Shown here: positions 9,589 to 17,854 of the stretch, one piece after another
Position numbering within the stretch: position 1 is the first letter of the stretch
Layout: each line of letters begins with the position of its first letter
Assembly: GCA_034439915.1 (NCBI GenBank)
Contig: JAWXBI010000131.1
Location: forward strand, 8,637-72,636
Length of the DNA: 64,000 nt
Reading direction: 5' to 3'
From: JADJLQ01 sp034439915
GTDB taxonomy: Bacteria > Bacteroidota > Bacteroidia > Chitinophagales > Saprospiraceae
Notes under the pieces: generated by a model
Databases searched by the model: none
Told to the model about the DNA's origin: nothing
Seen by the model: the letters and a program-made list of their open reading frames with translations, nothing else
Position numbers and translations under genes: made by a program

Positions 9589-10068
9589 ATGGTAAATTTA
9601 TATAAATTATTGTCCACGAGGGGCACCTTGTTTGCCTTCTTACTCGGGCTGGTATGTATAATCATTTTCGCCATTCCAATATTTGGCGGTATTAATTCAT
9701 TCAATTCGCTTGCCCCAGAACAACAAAAAACCAGTAATATTTTTAATACCGGGATTGTATTGATGCTGGTATTATTAGCCGCTGCGGTTATTGTAACCGT
9801 ATTTTGGGCTATAGCTCAAATGGCTATGAACCCATCGGGTGCAAAATATGGGTTGATATGGTTGGCGTTATTTGTGGGATTGTTCGCTCTGGGTTATTTT
9901 GTTCTAAATAGTCCGGACAACCAAGCCATTTTAGATGATTTAAAAACCAATGATGTCAGTGCCGGTTTGAGCAAATATATTGGAGGGGGAATTTGGGTAA
10001 TGTTGCTGATGATATTTGCAGCATTTGGAATTTTTATATTTTCTGAAGTAAGGAATTTATTTAAATAA
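9589..10068 (+). CDS. Four-helix inner-membrane protein of the ExbBD cassette (function unknown)
   Basis: 159 residues, almost entirely hydrophobic. There are four predicted transmembrane helices at about 14-33, 53-75, 87-106 and 135-153, the last ending in FSEVRNLFK. There is no catalytic motif and no similarity that I recognise to TonB, ExbB or ExbD. It sits 49 nt after exbB and 14 nt before exbD, in the same direction, so it is very likely co-transcribed. A small multi-helix protein at this place is a pattern I recall from other Bacteroidota exb loci. An accessory role in the ExbBD motor is an inference from position only. Confidence 0.75.
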   Translation: MVNLYKLLSTRGTLFAFLLGLVCIIIFAIPIFGGINSFNSLAPEQQKTSNIFNTGIVLMLVLLAAAVIVTVFWAIAQMAMNPSGAKYGLIWLALFVGLFALGYFVLNSPDNQAILDDLKTNDVSAGLSKYIGGGIWVMLLMIFAAFGIFIFSEVRNLFK

Positions 10069-10082
10069 TAAACCAACCGAAC

Positions 10083-10634
10083 ATGTTTGTAAAAAAGAAA
10101 AAACGAAATCCCGAAATCAATGCCAGTTCAATGGCCGACATAGCCTTCCTGCTCTTGATTTTCTTTTTGGTTACTACCAATATCGTCGAAGATAAAGGGG
10201 TTTTAGTGAGATTACCCCAATGGTCAGAAGAACCTCCGGAGGATTTAACACTCAACACCCGGAATGTATTCACGGTGTTGGTCAACGCACAGGATCAATT
10301 GTTGGTCAGAGGTGAACTGGTTAAAATCCAGGACTTAAAGACCCGTGCTAAGGAGTTTATTATGAACCCCACAAAACGAGAGGATTTAGCTGAATCCGCC
10401 AAAGAAGCCATCATATCCTTAAAAAATGACCGTGGCACTCACTTTAAACAATACCTTGCCGTATACAATGAATTAAAGGCCGCCTATTCTGAACTCTGGA
10501 ATGAAGAAGCAAAAAAGCGGTTCCGGAAAGACAGTATAGAAGAATGTAATAAAGAACAACAAAATGAGATAAAGAGGGAAATTCCGTTTGTCATTTCTGA
10601 AGCAGAACCTACTTCATTTGGGGATGAAAAATAA
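10083..10634 (+). CDS. Biopolymer transport protein ExbD/TolR (first copy)
   Basis: Periplasmic stator subunit that pairs with ExbB. 183 residues. A short basic cytoplasmic tail (KKKKRNPEI) leads into a single helix with the essential proton-carrying aspartate Asp19 (NASSMADIAFLLLIFF). The periplasmic part is longer than in E. coli ExbD (about 141 residues) because of a charged insertion around residues 95-165 rich in Lys and Glu. 30 nt separate it from the second exbD. Confidence 0.92.
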   Translation: MFVKKKKRNPEINASSMADIAFLLLIFFLVTTNIVEDKGVLVRLPQWSEEPPEDLTLNTRNVFTVLVNAQDQLLVRGELVKIQDLKTRAKEFIMNPTKREDLAESAKEAIISLKNDRGTHFKQYLAVYNELKAAYSELWNEEAKKRFRKDSIEECNKEQQNEIKREIPFVISEAEPTSFGDEK

Positions 10635-10664
10635 ATTATATTCATTGGTAACTAATCTATCGAA

Positions 10665-11144
10665 ATGAGCAAATTTTCAACCAAACGATCTAATACAGTC
10701 CCCACCATATCCACCTCATCCTTGCCGGATATTATATTTATTCTTTTATTCTTCTTTATGGTGGTGGTTAAACTCCGGGAGTCTAACCTCAAAGTCAAAA
10801 CCATTACTCCTTACGCTACTGAATTGACCAAATTAGAAAGAAAGTCCCTCGTAAATACCATGTACATCGGTCGGCCGACCCCACAGTATGCTCCGATTTA
10901 CGGATCTAAACCCCGGCTTCAGTTGAATGATAAGATTTCTAACCTCAATGAAATACCATTATTCCTGGAAAGACATAAAGTAAAATTGCCGGAAGGACAA
11001 CGTCCCGGTATCACGACTTCATTAAAAGTAGACGGAGATGTTACCATGGGTTTTGTGAGTGATGTCAAAACTGAACTGCGTAAAGCCGGTCAGCTTAAAA
11101 TCAATTATTCCGCAAAGAAAAGAACCGAGCGTTCCGGTTATTAA
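10665..11144 (+). CDS. Biopolymer transport protein ExbD/TolR (second copy)
   Basis: 159 residues. The single helix carries the conserved aspartate Asp22 (STSSLPDIIFILLFFFMVV). The C-terminal periplasmic domain ends in a VSDVKTELRKAGQLKINYSAK segment typical of ExbD. It is clearly diverged from the preceding copy and is not a recent duplicate, so the two may form a mixed ExbD dimer in one motor. It ends the cassette, with a hairpin terminator 23 nt after the stop. Confidence 0.92.
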   Translation: MSKFSTKRSNTVPTISTSSLPDIIFILLFFFMVVVKLRESNLKVKTITPYATELTKLERKSLVNTMYIGRPTPQYAPIYGSKPRLQLNDKISNLNEIPLFLERHKVKLPEGQRPGITTSLKVDGDVTMGFVSDVKTELRKAGQLKINYSAKKRTERSGY

Positions 11145-11167
11145 AAATAAAGTAAATCAACTCATTG

Positions 11168-11198
11168 AGGCTTTTCATTAAAAATGGAAAGCCTTTTT
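11168..11198 (+). terminator. Intrinsic terminator of the exbBD cassette
   Basis: The 11-bp stem AGGCTTTTCAT / ATGGAAAGCCT (one G-U pair) with loop TAAAA is followed by TTTTT at 11194-11198. It lies between exbD and the convergent regulator gene. Confidence 0.85.
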
Positions 11199-11215
11199 GC
11201 TTTTATAGCCGTGGC

Positions 11216-11938
11216 TTAAAGCCGATTTTTCTCAATCACTTTTTCTAACTCGTCCCGATAATTTTTTCCAACCGGAAGGAGTTTGGGTTGCCCTTTTTCA
11301 GTAACCTCCACCATATTACCAATGACAGCATTGATTTTTTCCAGGTTGATGATATATGACCGGTGGATCCGCATAAACGTTGGCTGAGGTAATTTCTCTT
11401 CCAGACTTTTCATGGTCTGTAAAGTAATGATGCGCCCGGTATCGGTTTTAATGATGACATAATCCTTGAGACCTTCGACATATTGAATCTCGTTGTAACG
11501 GAGCCGGATAAGTTTTTTATCGGCTTTTACAAAAATAAAGTCCGGCCCATCCTCCGGCTCCTCAGTTTCAGCTGCGGTTTTGTTTCCTGCATCCAGCGCT
11601 TTATTGACCGCTTTAAGAAAACGATCAAAGGAAATGGGTTTGAGGAGGTAGTCGACCGCATTAAGTTCAAATCCCTCCAGGGCGTATTGGCTATAGGCAG
11701 TAGTAAAAATGACTTTTGGAGGCCGGGACAGGGAACGGATAAAATCTATCCCGGTCAGCTGGGGCATCTGTATATCCAGGAAAATCAATTCAATGTCGTT
11801 TTTACGAATAGCTTCCCCTGCTTCGAAGGCATTCTGGCATTTGGCGATCAGTTTGAGTTGGGGCGTTTTACTGATAAATTCTTCGAGGACATCCAGCGCT
11901 AAAGGTTCGTCATCGACAATGATGGTTTTCATGGGCAA
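11216..11938 (-). CDS. LytTR-family response regulator
   Basis: Two-component DNA-binding regulator of 240 residues. The receiver domain (residues 3-120) has the acidic pocket Asp9/Asp10 (VDDEP), phospho-acceptor Asp55 (FLDIQMPQ), Thr in FTTAYS and Lys in LLKPISF. A C-terminal LytTR domain (about 140-238) contains the ...MRIHRSYIINLEKI... signature. Translation could also start at Met3 (MKTIIVDDEP). Its start lies 5 nt after the stop of the sensor kinase gene, so the two are one operon. Target genes are unknown; LytTR regulators in this phylum usually act on a few linked operons. Confidence 0.93.
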   Translation of the reverse strand: MPMKTIIVDDEPLALDVLEEFISKTPQLKLIAKCQNAFEAGEAIRKNDIELIFLDIQMPQLTGIDFIRSLSRPPKVIFTTAYSQYALEGFELNAVDYLLKPISFDRFLKAVNKALDAGNKTAAETEEPEDGPDFIFVKADKKLIRLRYNEIQYVEGLKDYVIIKTDTGRIITLQTMKSLEEKLPQPTFMRIHRSYIINLEKINAVIGNMVEVTEKGQPKLLPVGKNYRDELEKVIEKNRL

Positions 11939-11943
11939 AAAGA

Positions 11944-13026
11944 TTAAATTAATTTCAACGTTAAATGTACGGTGTAGGAATGAGGTTGGTCGTCAATATC
12001 GATCGAATGACTGCCAGGATAGATCAACTCCAGCCTCCTCCTGACATTGATGAGTCCGATCCCCCCATGTGGCTTAGGCAAAATGTTTTGTAATCCCGAG
12101 GATTTGCTGTTTTCTATATGAAAGGTCAATTGATCGTTTTCTACTTCCAGGGTAACATAGACATAAGCGTCGGATAACTGATGGTTTACCCCATGTTTGA
12201 AACTGTTTTCGAGAAAAGGGATGAAGACCAGCGGGGCGATTTTATGGTTCCGGATTTCACCCTTGATCTTAAAATCAATATCAACCAGGTTGCTTTGACG
12301 GAGGGCTTCCAGGTCCAGGTAGTTTTGAATATATTTTACTTCTTTTTCCAGGGGTACCCTTCGTTCATTGCATTCATACAGCATGTACCGCATCATCTCT
12401 GAAAGTTTGACGACGATCTCCGGGGCTTGTTCGGACTTTTTTAAAGTCAGTGCGTACAAACTATTGAGGGTATTAAACAAAAAATGGGGATTGATCTGGG
12501 TCTTTAGAAACTTGAGCTCAGACTGCATATTCTGGGTCTCCAGATCTTTCATGGTTTGTTGCTGTTTAAACCAATCCACAATGATTTTGCCGCTGGTGGA
12601 AAAAATCAAAAACATCATGGAAACCAAAAATAATGGGCCTTGCTGGGCTTGAATATTTCCCTGCAATTGAGGATACTCTGATAATAAAAAATATTGAACC
12701 AGGGTACCCAGAGGTGTGGCTATCAATGCCAGCATGACCAGGCTTCCAAAATAAATGGCAAGCTTGTTTGTATTTAAATACCTGGGAATGAGGTAATTAA
12801 AGTTAAAATAGATCAATAAACCATATAACAGTAGCCGGCTCCCATTATTTAGAAAGGATAATCCCAACGAATAGGGGTTTTTATCTAAAGCCACCAGGAC
12901 CACCAGAAAAATAATCCAAATGGTTCCGTGCAACCAGAGCCTGGAAGGTGAAATCCGCGGTAAGGTAACAGTCGTCAGAAACATCTTATGTAAAGATAGA
13001 CCCTTCCGTCTACAGCCTATGGACAT
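11944..13026 (-). CDS. LytS-type sensor histidine kinase (His_kinase family)
   Basis: Membrane sensor of 360 residues. Four hydrophobic segments lie at about 33-48, 62-80, 90-112 and 131-150. A short coiled linker (WFKQQQTMKDLETQNMQ) leads to the His_kinase box TQINPHFLFNTLNSLYAL with His181. A HATPase domain follows with the N box FLENSFKHGVNH and G box HGGIGLINVRRRL. No periplasmic sensing domain is evident, so the signal is probably sensed in the membrane. The start is uncertain: Met15 (MFLTTV, 12984) would leave a more typical N-terminus. It forms an operon with the LytTR regulator downstream. Confidence 0.9.
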   Translation of the reverse strand: MSIGCRRKGLSLHKMFLTTVTLPRISPSRLWLHGTIWIIFLVVLVALDKNPYSLGLSFLNNGSRLLLYGLLIYFNFNYLIPRYLNTNKLAIYFGSLVMLALIATPLGTLVQYFLLSEYPQLQGNIQAQQGPLFLVSMMFLIFSTSGKIIVDWFKQQQTMKDLETQNMQSELKFLKTQINPHFLFNTLNSLYALTLKKSEQAPEIVVKLSEMMRYMLYECNERRVPLEKEVKYIQNYLDLEALRQSNLVDIDFKIKGEIRNHKIAPLVFIPFLENSFKHGVNHQLSDAYVYVTLEVENDQLTFHIENSKSSGLQNILPKPHGGIGLINVRRRLELIYPGSHSIDIDDQPHSYTVHLTLKLI

Positions 13027-13076
13027 AATAGACTAATAATTAATTCCTTCGGACAAAAGACTAATGGATAAGTATG

Positions 13077-13084
13077 TACCTTTG
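13077..13084 (+). promoter_or_regulatory. -7 promoter box of folE
   Basis: TACCTTTG matches TAnnTTTG exactly and lies 27 nt before the ATG at 13112. The position predicts a transcript beginning near 13088-13091. That excludes the upstream in-frame ATG at 13064 as the start codon. No good -33 element is seen. Confidence 0.5.
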
Positions 13085-13111
13085 CAGGCTTTAAAAAAAA
13101 GGGTTAACCCC

Positions 13112-13711
13112 ATGGCGTATAAAAAAACTGAACACTACGATGAAGCGGTCACCGCTAAGCTGGCTGATCATTATTCGGAAGTGTTGAAAGAGATCGGTGA
13201 AGATCCCAACCGGGATGGCTTGGTTCAAACCCCGGAACGGGTAGCTAAAGCAATTCAGTTTCTAACTCAAGGTTATGCTGAAAACGGAGCTGAAATCCTA
13301 AGGTCAGCTTTATTTGAAGAAAAATATTCGGAGATGGTTTTAGTAAAGGATATTGAGTTGTATTCCTTGTGCGAACACCATATGCTGCCTTTTATTGGCA
13401 AGGTCCACATTGCATATATTCCAGATGGTAAAATTGTTGGTTTGAGTAAAATTCCCAGGATCGTGGACGTATTCGCCCGCAGGTTGCAGGTACAGGAGAG
13501 GTTGACGGACAATATCCTGCACTGTATTCAGGACACACTGAATCCATTAGGGGTGGCCGTCGTCATCGAAGCTATGCACTTATGTATGATGATGAGAGGG
13601 GTCCAAAAACAAAATTCAGTCACCACAACCTCAGCATTCACGGGTGAATTCAGGAAAGCGGAGACCCGGTCCGAGTTTCTCCACCTAATAACTGCAAAAC
13701 TTTCGAAATAA
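13112..13711 (+). CDS. folE: GTP cyclohydrolase I
   Basis: Converts GTP to 7,8-dihydroneopterin triphosphate, the first step of folate, pterin and queuosine-precursor synthesis. With the start at 13112 it has 199 residues, the family norm, beginning MAYKKTEHYDEAV. Zinc ligands are Cys87 and His90 (SLCEHHMLPFIG) and Cys158 (HLCMMMRGV), so this is the zinc-dependent type I enzyme. An in-frame ATG exists 48 nt upstream but would lie ahead of the promoter box at 13077-13084. The stop overlaps the fabD start by one base (TAATG). Confidence 0.96.
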   Translation: MAYKKTEHYDEAVTAKLADHYSEVLKEIGEDPNRDGLVQTPERVAKAIQFLTQGYAENGAEILRSALFEEKYSEMVLVKDIELYSLCEHHMLPFIGKVHIAYIPDGKIVGLSKIPRIVDVFARRLQVQERLTDNILHCIQDTLNPLGVAVVIEAMHLCMMMRGVQKQNSVTTTSAFTGEFRKAETRSEFLHLITAKLSK

Positions 13712-14592
13712 TGAAAGCCTATTTGTTCCCCGGACAGGGTGCACAATTTGCCGGTATGGCACAAAAATTAATTGACCATCCCCTGGCTAAAGATTTGTTT
13801 GATCAGGCTAATGCCATCCTTGGTTTTGATATCCTGGAAGTCATGCTGAATGGTTCGGAGAAAGATTTGAGGCAAACCCGTATAACCCAGCCCGCCATCT
13901 TCCTGCATTCGATAATTTCGGCAAGAATAGCCTCGGAACATGCGGATTTGGACATTGCAGCTACAGCCGGCCATTCGTTGGGTGAGTTTTCGGCCCTGGT
14001 GGCAGCCCAGGCTTTAAAATTCGAAGATGGGTTGAAACTGGTTTACACCCGCGCCGTAGCCATGCAACATGCTTGTGATCAGTTTCCCGGGACGATGGCG
14101 GCTATCGTAGGTATGGAGGATGATGTAGTCGAAACAGTATGTGTCGTGACACCCGGTATTGTGGTGGCCGCAAATTATAATTGTCCGGGACAACTGGTAA
14201 TCAGTGGCGAAATAGCAGCAGTACAACTAGCCATGACCAGATTTAAGGAATTAGGGTGCAGGAATGCTGTACAACTGGCTGTAGGAGGTGCGTTTCATTC
14301 CCCATTGATGAAATTAGCTGAAAAGGAATTACAATCCGGGATTGAACAAACCGTTTTTAATGTACCGCTTTGTCCTGTGTACCAGAATATTGATGGGCTT
14401 CCGCATCAGGATCCGCATGAAATCCGTCGCAACCTGATCCGCCAACTGACTGGCCCGGTAAAATGGAACCAGATCATCCAGCGAATGATCGCGGACGGAA
14501 TTACTGAATTTGTTGAAGTGGGTGGAAACGGCAAGGTATTAACCGGATTAATAAAAAAAATCGATCGGAAAATCCCGGTTTCAGCGATTTGA
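13711..14592 (+). CDS. fabD: Malonyl-CoA:ACP transacylase
   Basis: Loads malonyl groups onto acyl carrier protein for fatty-acid elongation. 293 residues. Motifs are GQGAQ at 8-12, the nucleophile elbow GHSLGEFSAL with Ser89, and the catalytic His196 in GGAFHSPLM. The VEVGGNGKVLTGLIKKI C-terminal motif is present. It overlaps folE by one base, so translation is coupled. A folE-fabD pair is unusual by pathway but there is no fabH or acpP next to it. Confidence 0.95.
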   Translation: MKAYLFPGQGAQFAGMAQKLIDHPLAKDLFDQANAILGFDILEVMLNGSEKDLRQTRITQPAIFLHSIISARIASEHADLDIAATAGHSLGEFSALVAAQALKFEDGLKLVYTRAVAMQHACDQFPGTMAAIVGMEDDVVETVCVVTPGIVVAANYNCPGQLVISGEIAAVQLAMTRFKELGCRNAVQLAVGGAFHSPLMKLAEKELQSGIEQTVFNVPLCPVYQNIDGLPHQDPHEIRRNLIRQLTGPVKWNQIIQRMIADGITEFVEVGGNGKVLTGLIKKIDRKIPVSAI

Positions 14593-14614
14593 TACCTAAA
14601 GGGCAAGTTTAATT

Positions 14615-15181
14615 ATGGCAAAAAAAATATCCAGAATAAAAAGTGGTAAGCTGATCCTGGCTGAGCCGTTTATGCTGGATCCGCATTTCAGGAGGTCCGT
14701 GGTTTTTTTGTGTGAGCATCACCAGAAAAACGGCTCTGTTGGTTTTATTATCAACAAACCGCTGAAAATGAAAATTAATGAGATGGTGGAGGATTTTCCT
14801 GACATAGAAGCTGAATTGTATTATGGCGGGCCGGTAGCAACGGATACCCTGCATTTTATACACAATGTCGGAGATCTGCTGGAAGACAGTGTGCCGGTTA
14901 TTCGCGGGGTCTATTGGGGCGGTAATTTTGAGAAACTAAAATTTTTAATTGAGCGCCAATTGATCGGACCTGATAATATCCGGTTTTTTATAGGATACGC
15001 CGGCTGGATAAAAGGTCAGTTGTCCGAAGAAATGGACATCGGATCCTGGATCATGGCCGAAGGCGATCCAAATTATGTCTTTAAAATCAAATCCGGCATG
15101 TTATGGAAAAGGGTGTTGAATGATAAAGGAAATACATTTTCCGTTATCTCCGAATTACCCGATAATATGTCCTGGAATTAA
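14615..15181 (+). CDS. YqgE/AlgH family protein (UPF0301)
   Basis: 188 residues matching the YqgE/AlgH family. It has the N-terminal GKLILAEPFMLDPHFRRSVV, then GFIINKPL, ELYYGGPV and RFFIGYAGWIKGQL at the expected places. AlgH is named for a regulatory effect on alginate in Pseudomonas, but the biochemical role of the family is not established. It lies 22 nt after fabD and 46 nt before the ABC-F gene, probably in the same operon. Confidence 0.9.
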   Translation: MAKKISRIKSGKLILAEPFMLDPHFRRSVVFLCEHHQKNGSVGFIINKPLKMKINEMVEDFPDIEAELYYGGPVATDTLHFIHNVGDLLEDSVPVIRGVYWGGNFEKLKFLIERQLIGPDNIRFFIGYAGWIKGQLSEEMDIGSWIMAEGDPNYVFKIKSGMLWKRVLNDKGNTFSVISELPDNMSWN

Positions 15182-15227
15182 TACTTCAAAACCCGCAAGT
15201 TTAATATTTGCCAATCTGTTTTTTCTG

Positions 15228-17102
15228 ATGTTGCAATTAAAAAATATATATGTAAAATACGGAGACCGCATTCTCCTTGATGAAGTCTCCGCCACTATTT
15301 CGGACGGTGAAAAGCTTGCACTCGTTGGAAGAAACGGTGCCGGAAAATCCACTTTACTTAAAATAATTGCAAGAATTGCAGGTGCAGACTCCGGTGAAGT
15401 GGATATGCCCAGGAATACCCGCCTGGCCTACCTGAGACAGGAAATTGACTTTGATGACCAGACGCTCCTCCTGCACGAAGCCATGAAAGCCTTTGAAGAA
15501 CTGAACAGCATTGAGACGAACATCACGAAACTTGAAATGCGCTTACACGACCACCTGGATGAAAAGACGATGGGCGACGTATTGCATGAACTCGAAGACC
15601 TTTACCATCGCCGGTATACCTTGGGTGGAGATACCGCCCAGGCTGAAACAGAAAAAGTATTAACGGGTCTGGGGTTCAAACCGGTTGATTTTATGAAACC
15701 GCTGGCCCAATTCAGCGGAGGATGGAAAATGAGGGTTGAGCTGGCTAAAATGTTGCTTTGTAAACCAGACATTCTTATGCTGGATGAGCCTACTAATCAC
15801 CTCGACATGGATGCAATTATCTGGCTCGAGGGATACCTTCATACCTTGCCGTCAACTATCCTGACCATCTCTCACGACCGTCAATTTTTGGATAATGTTT
15901 CCGATAGGACACTGGAGATCGAACAAGGTAAATTAAATGATTATGCTGCAGGTTATTCCAAATACCTTGTTCAAAAAGTAGAGCGTGATCAATTGCTGGA
16001 AAATGCATTCAACAATCAGCAAAAAATGATCGCCCAGCGTTCCAGGACCATTGACCGTTTCAGGGCAAAGGCATCCAAGGCAAAAATGGCCCAATCCATG
16101 CTCAAACAATTGGATAAAATCGAGCGGGTTGAATGGTCGCCTACGGACCTGGCCAGTATGGTAGTCCGTTTTCCACCAGCACCGAGGTCCGGGGAGGTTT
16201 CCATTGAAGCCAAACAAGTCTCCAAAAGTTATGGGGAAAAGCAGGTACTGGAGAAAGTTGATTTTATTGCCAGACGAGGAGACCGCATAGCTTTTGTAGG
16301 CCAAAATGGTCAGGGTAAAACCACGTTTGTAAAAATATTGACCCAACTGGAACAAGCCAGCGGTGGCCAGATTTCTGTAGGGTATAACACCAACATTGGA
16401 TATTATGCGCAAAACCAGGCAGAGTCTCTGGCTTTGAACAAAACCCTGCTGGAAACCCTGGAGGAAATTTCCCCACCCGAAATGAGACCCAGGCTGCGGG
16501 CTGTATTGGGGGCTTTCCTGTTTAGCGGAGACGATGTTGATAAAAAGGTGAGTGTGTTGAGCGGAGGCGAAAGAGCAAGACTGGCCATGGCTTGTATGTT
16601 GTTGCGCCCGATTAATTTATTGATTTTGGATGAACCTACCAATCACCTCGATATTGATTCCAAAGAAGTGTTGAAAGAGGCATTGCTGGAATACGAAGGG
16701 ACCCTGATTGTAGTTTCACACGATAGGGAGTTTTTACAGGACCTGACGGATAAAACCATCGAGTTTAAAAATGGCAATATCAAAGAATACCTGGGGGATA
16801 TTCAATATTATTTATCAAAGAGGGAAATTGATAATTTTCGTGACCTGAGTAAAACGACTCCAATAATACAAGAAAAGGTAGTTGCAACAGCTACGGCAAA
16901 ATCGATCATAAAATCTGCACCTAAGGTCAATCTTAAATTGGAAAAAGAAATTGAAAAACTTGAAAAAGAAATCGCTGACCTGGAAACAAAAATGGCTGAG
17001 GAAGGCTTTTATGAATATGAACAGTCAAACCGCATCATAGAGAAATATCAGCTTTTAAAAAAATCGTTGGATCAGAAAATGGAAACCTGGATGAATGCAT
17101 GA
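15228..17102 (+). CDS. ABC-F family ATP-binding cassette ATPase (Uup/YheS-like)
   Basis: Soluble tandem ATPase of the ABC-F group; members act on ribosomes to resolve stalled or problematic translation. The ATG at 15228 (MLQLKNIYVKYGD) is preferred over the longer frame from 15120, which would overlap yqgE and add a non-homologous leader. This gives 624 residues. Domain 1 has Walker A GRNGAGKST (34-42), signature FSGGWKMR and Walker B LMLDEPTNHLD. Domain 2 has GQNGQGKTT, LSGGERARL and LILDEPTNHLD. The charged linker between them and a C-terminal coiled coil (KEIEKLEKEIADLETKMAEE) are typical. Antibiotic resistance is not indicated. Confidence 0.93.
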   Translation: MLQLKNIYVKYGDRILLDEVSATISDGEKLALVGRNGAGKSTLLKIIARIAGADSGEVDMPRNTRLAYLRQEIDFDDQTLLLHEAMKAFEELNSIETNITKLEMRLHDHLDEKTMGDVLHELEDLYHRRYTLGGDTAQAETEKVLTGLGFKPVDFMKPLAQFSGGWKMRVELAKMLLCKPDILMLDEPTNHLDMDAIIWLEGYLHTLPSTILTISHDRQFLDNVSDRTLEIEQGKLNDYAAGYSKYLVQKVERDQLLENAFNNQQKMIAQRSRTIDRFRAKASKAKMAQSMLKQLDKIERVEWSPTDLASMVVRFPPAPRSGEVSIEAKQVSKSYGEKQVLEKVDFIARRGDRIAFVGQNGQGKTTFVKILTQLEQASGGQISVGYNTNIGYYAQNQAESLALNKTLLETLEEISPPEMRPRLRAVLGAFLFSGDDVDKKVSVLSGGERARLAMACMLLRPINLLILDEPTNHLDIDSKEVLKEALLEYEGTLIVVSHDREFLQDLTDKTIEFKNGNIKEYLGDIQYYLSKREIDNFRDLSKTTPIIQEKVVATATAKSIIKSAPKVNLKLEKEIEKLEKEIADLETKMAEEGFYEYEQSNRIIEKYQLLKKSLDQKMETWMNA

Positions 17103-17116
17103 TGAGGCTATACTCC

Positions 17117-17854
17117 TCATCGCCCCCATTTCCTCAACTGTTGCAGAAGGGCTTTAAAATCTTTTGGGAGGGCTGCTTCAAACTCAACCTGATTTTTAGT
17201 AAAAGGATGCAAAAAGCCCAGTTTTACCGCATGCAAAGGGACTCTTGCCATCAGCGCTGTTTCTGCATCGGTCACCTCGGGATTCTCTGTCCATCGCAGG
17301 TTTCTTTTTTTTATTTGCCTTATGGTGATGGGGGACTCGCTGCCGTATAATGGATCCAGGGCCAGGGGTATTCCGATACTTTGCAAGTGCACTCTTATTT
17401 GGTGTGTACGTCCAGTTTGGATCACCACTTTTAATAAGGTGAAATCGCTAAATAATTCAATGGGCGTATAGGTTGTCGAGGCTGCTTTTCCTTTTTTGTG
17501 AACCATCATTTTGCCGGCATGGTAAGGATCCGCTGCAATGGGTGTATTGATTTCACCTCCGTCATGCACCTGACCGCTGACCAAAGCCCAGTAGGTTTTT
17601 TCTGTTTGATGGGAAGAAAATTGTTCATTCAGGTTTCGATGCGCTTCTGCGTTTTTTGCAAAAACCATAATACCGCTGGTATCCCTGTCCAACCGGTGTA
17701 TGACCATTAACCCTATTCTCTTTGCTGCCAGGATATGATAAACCGAGTCTTTGGTGGCATCCCACCGGTCCGGTATCGACAAAACCTTTGAAGGTTTATT
17801 GATGACGAGGATGTGCTCATCTTCAAAGATGATTTCTATTTGCAGTTTATTCAT
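17117..17854 (-). CDS. RluA-family pseudouridine synthase
   Basis: Isomerises uridine to pseudouridine in RNA. 245 residues with no N-terminal S4 domain, so closer to RluA than to RluC/D. The catalytic motif HRLDRDTSG (53-61) has nucleophile Asp56. Further family motifs are KTYWALVSG and the substrate-binding RTHQIRVHL. The start overlaps the end of the upstream glycosyltransferase gene by 8 nt, so it is translationally coupled. The target site (23S rRNA or tRNA) cannot be predicted. Confidence 0.93.
   Translation of the reverse strand: MNKLQIEIIFEDEHILVINKPSKVLSIPDRWDATKDSVYHILAAKRIGLMVIHRLDRDTSGIMVFAKNAEAHRNLNEQFSSHQTEKTYWALVSGQVHDGGEINTPIAADPYHAGKMMVHKKGKAASTTYTPIELFSDFTLLKVVIQTGRTHQIRVHLQSIGIPLALDPLYGSESPITIRQIKKRNLRWTENPEVTDAETALMARVPLHAVKLGFLHPFTKNQVEFEAALPKDFKALLQQLRKWGR

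Noticed and set aside
8796..11144. ExbB/ExbD cassette considered as the GldL/GldM gliding motor
   Set aside because: The ExbD proteins have the TolR/ExbD aspartate helix and small periplasmic domains, not the large GldM periplasmic domains; gldK and gldN are absent.
15120..15227. N-terminal extension of the ABC-F protein
   Set aside because: The extra 36 residues overlap yqgE, are not ABC-F-like, and a good ATG starts exactly at the conserved MLQLKNI.
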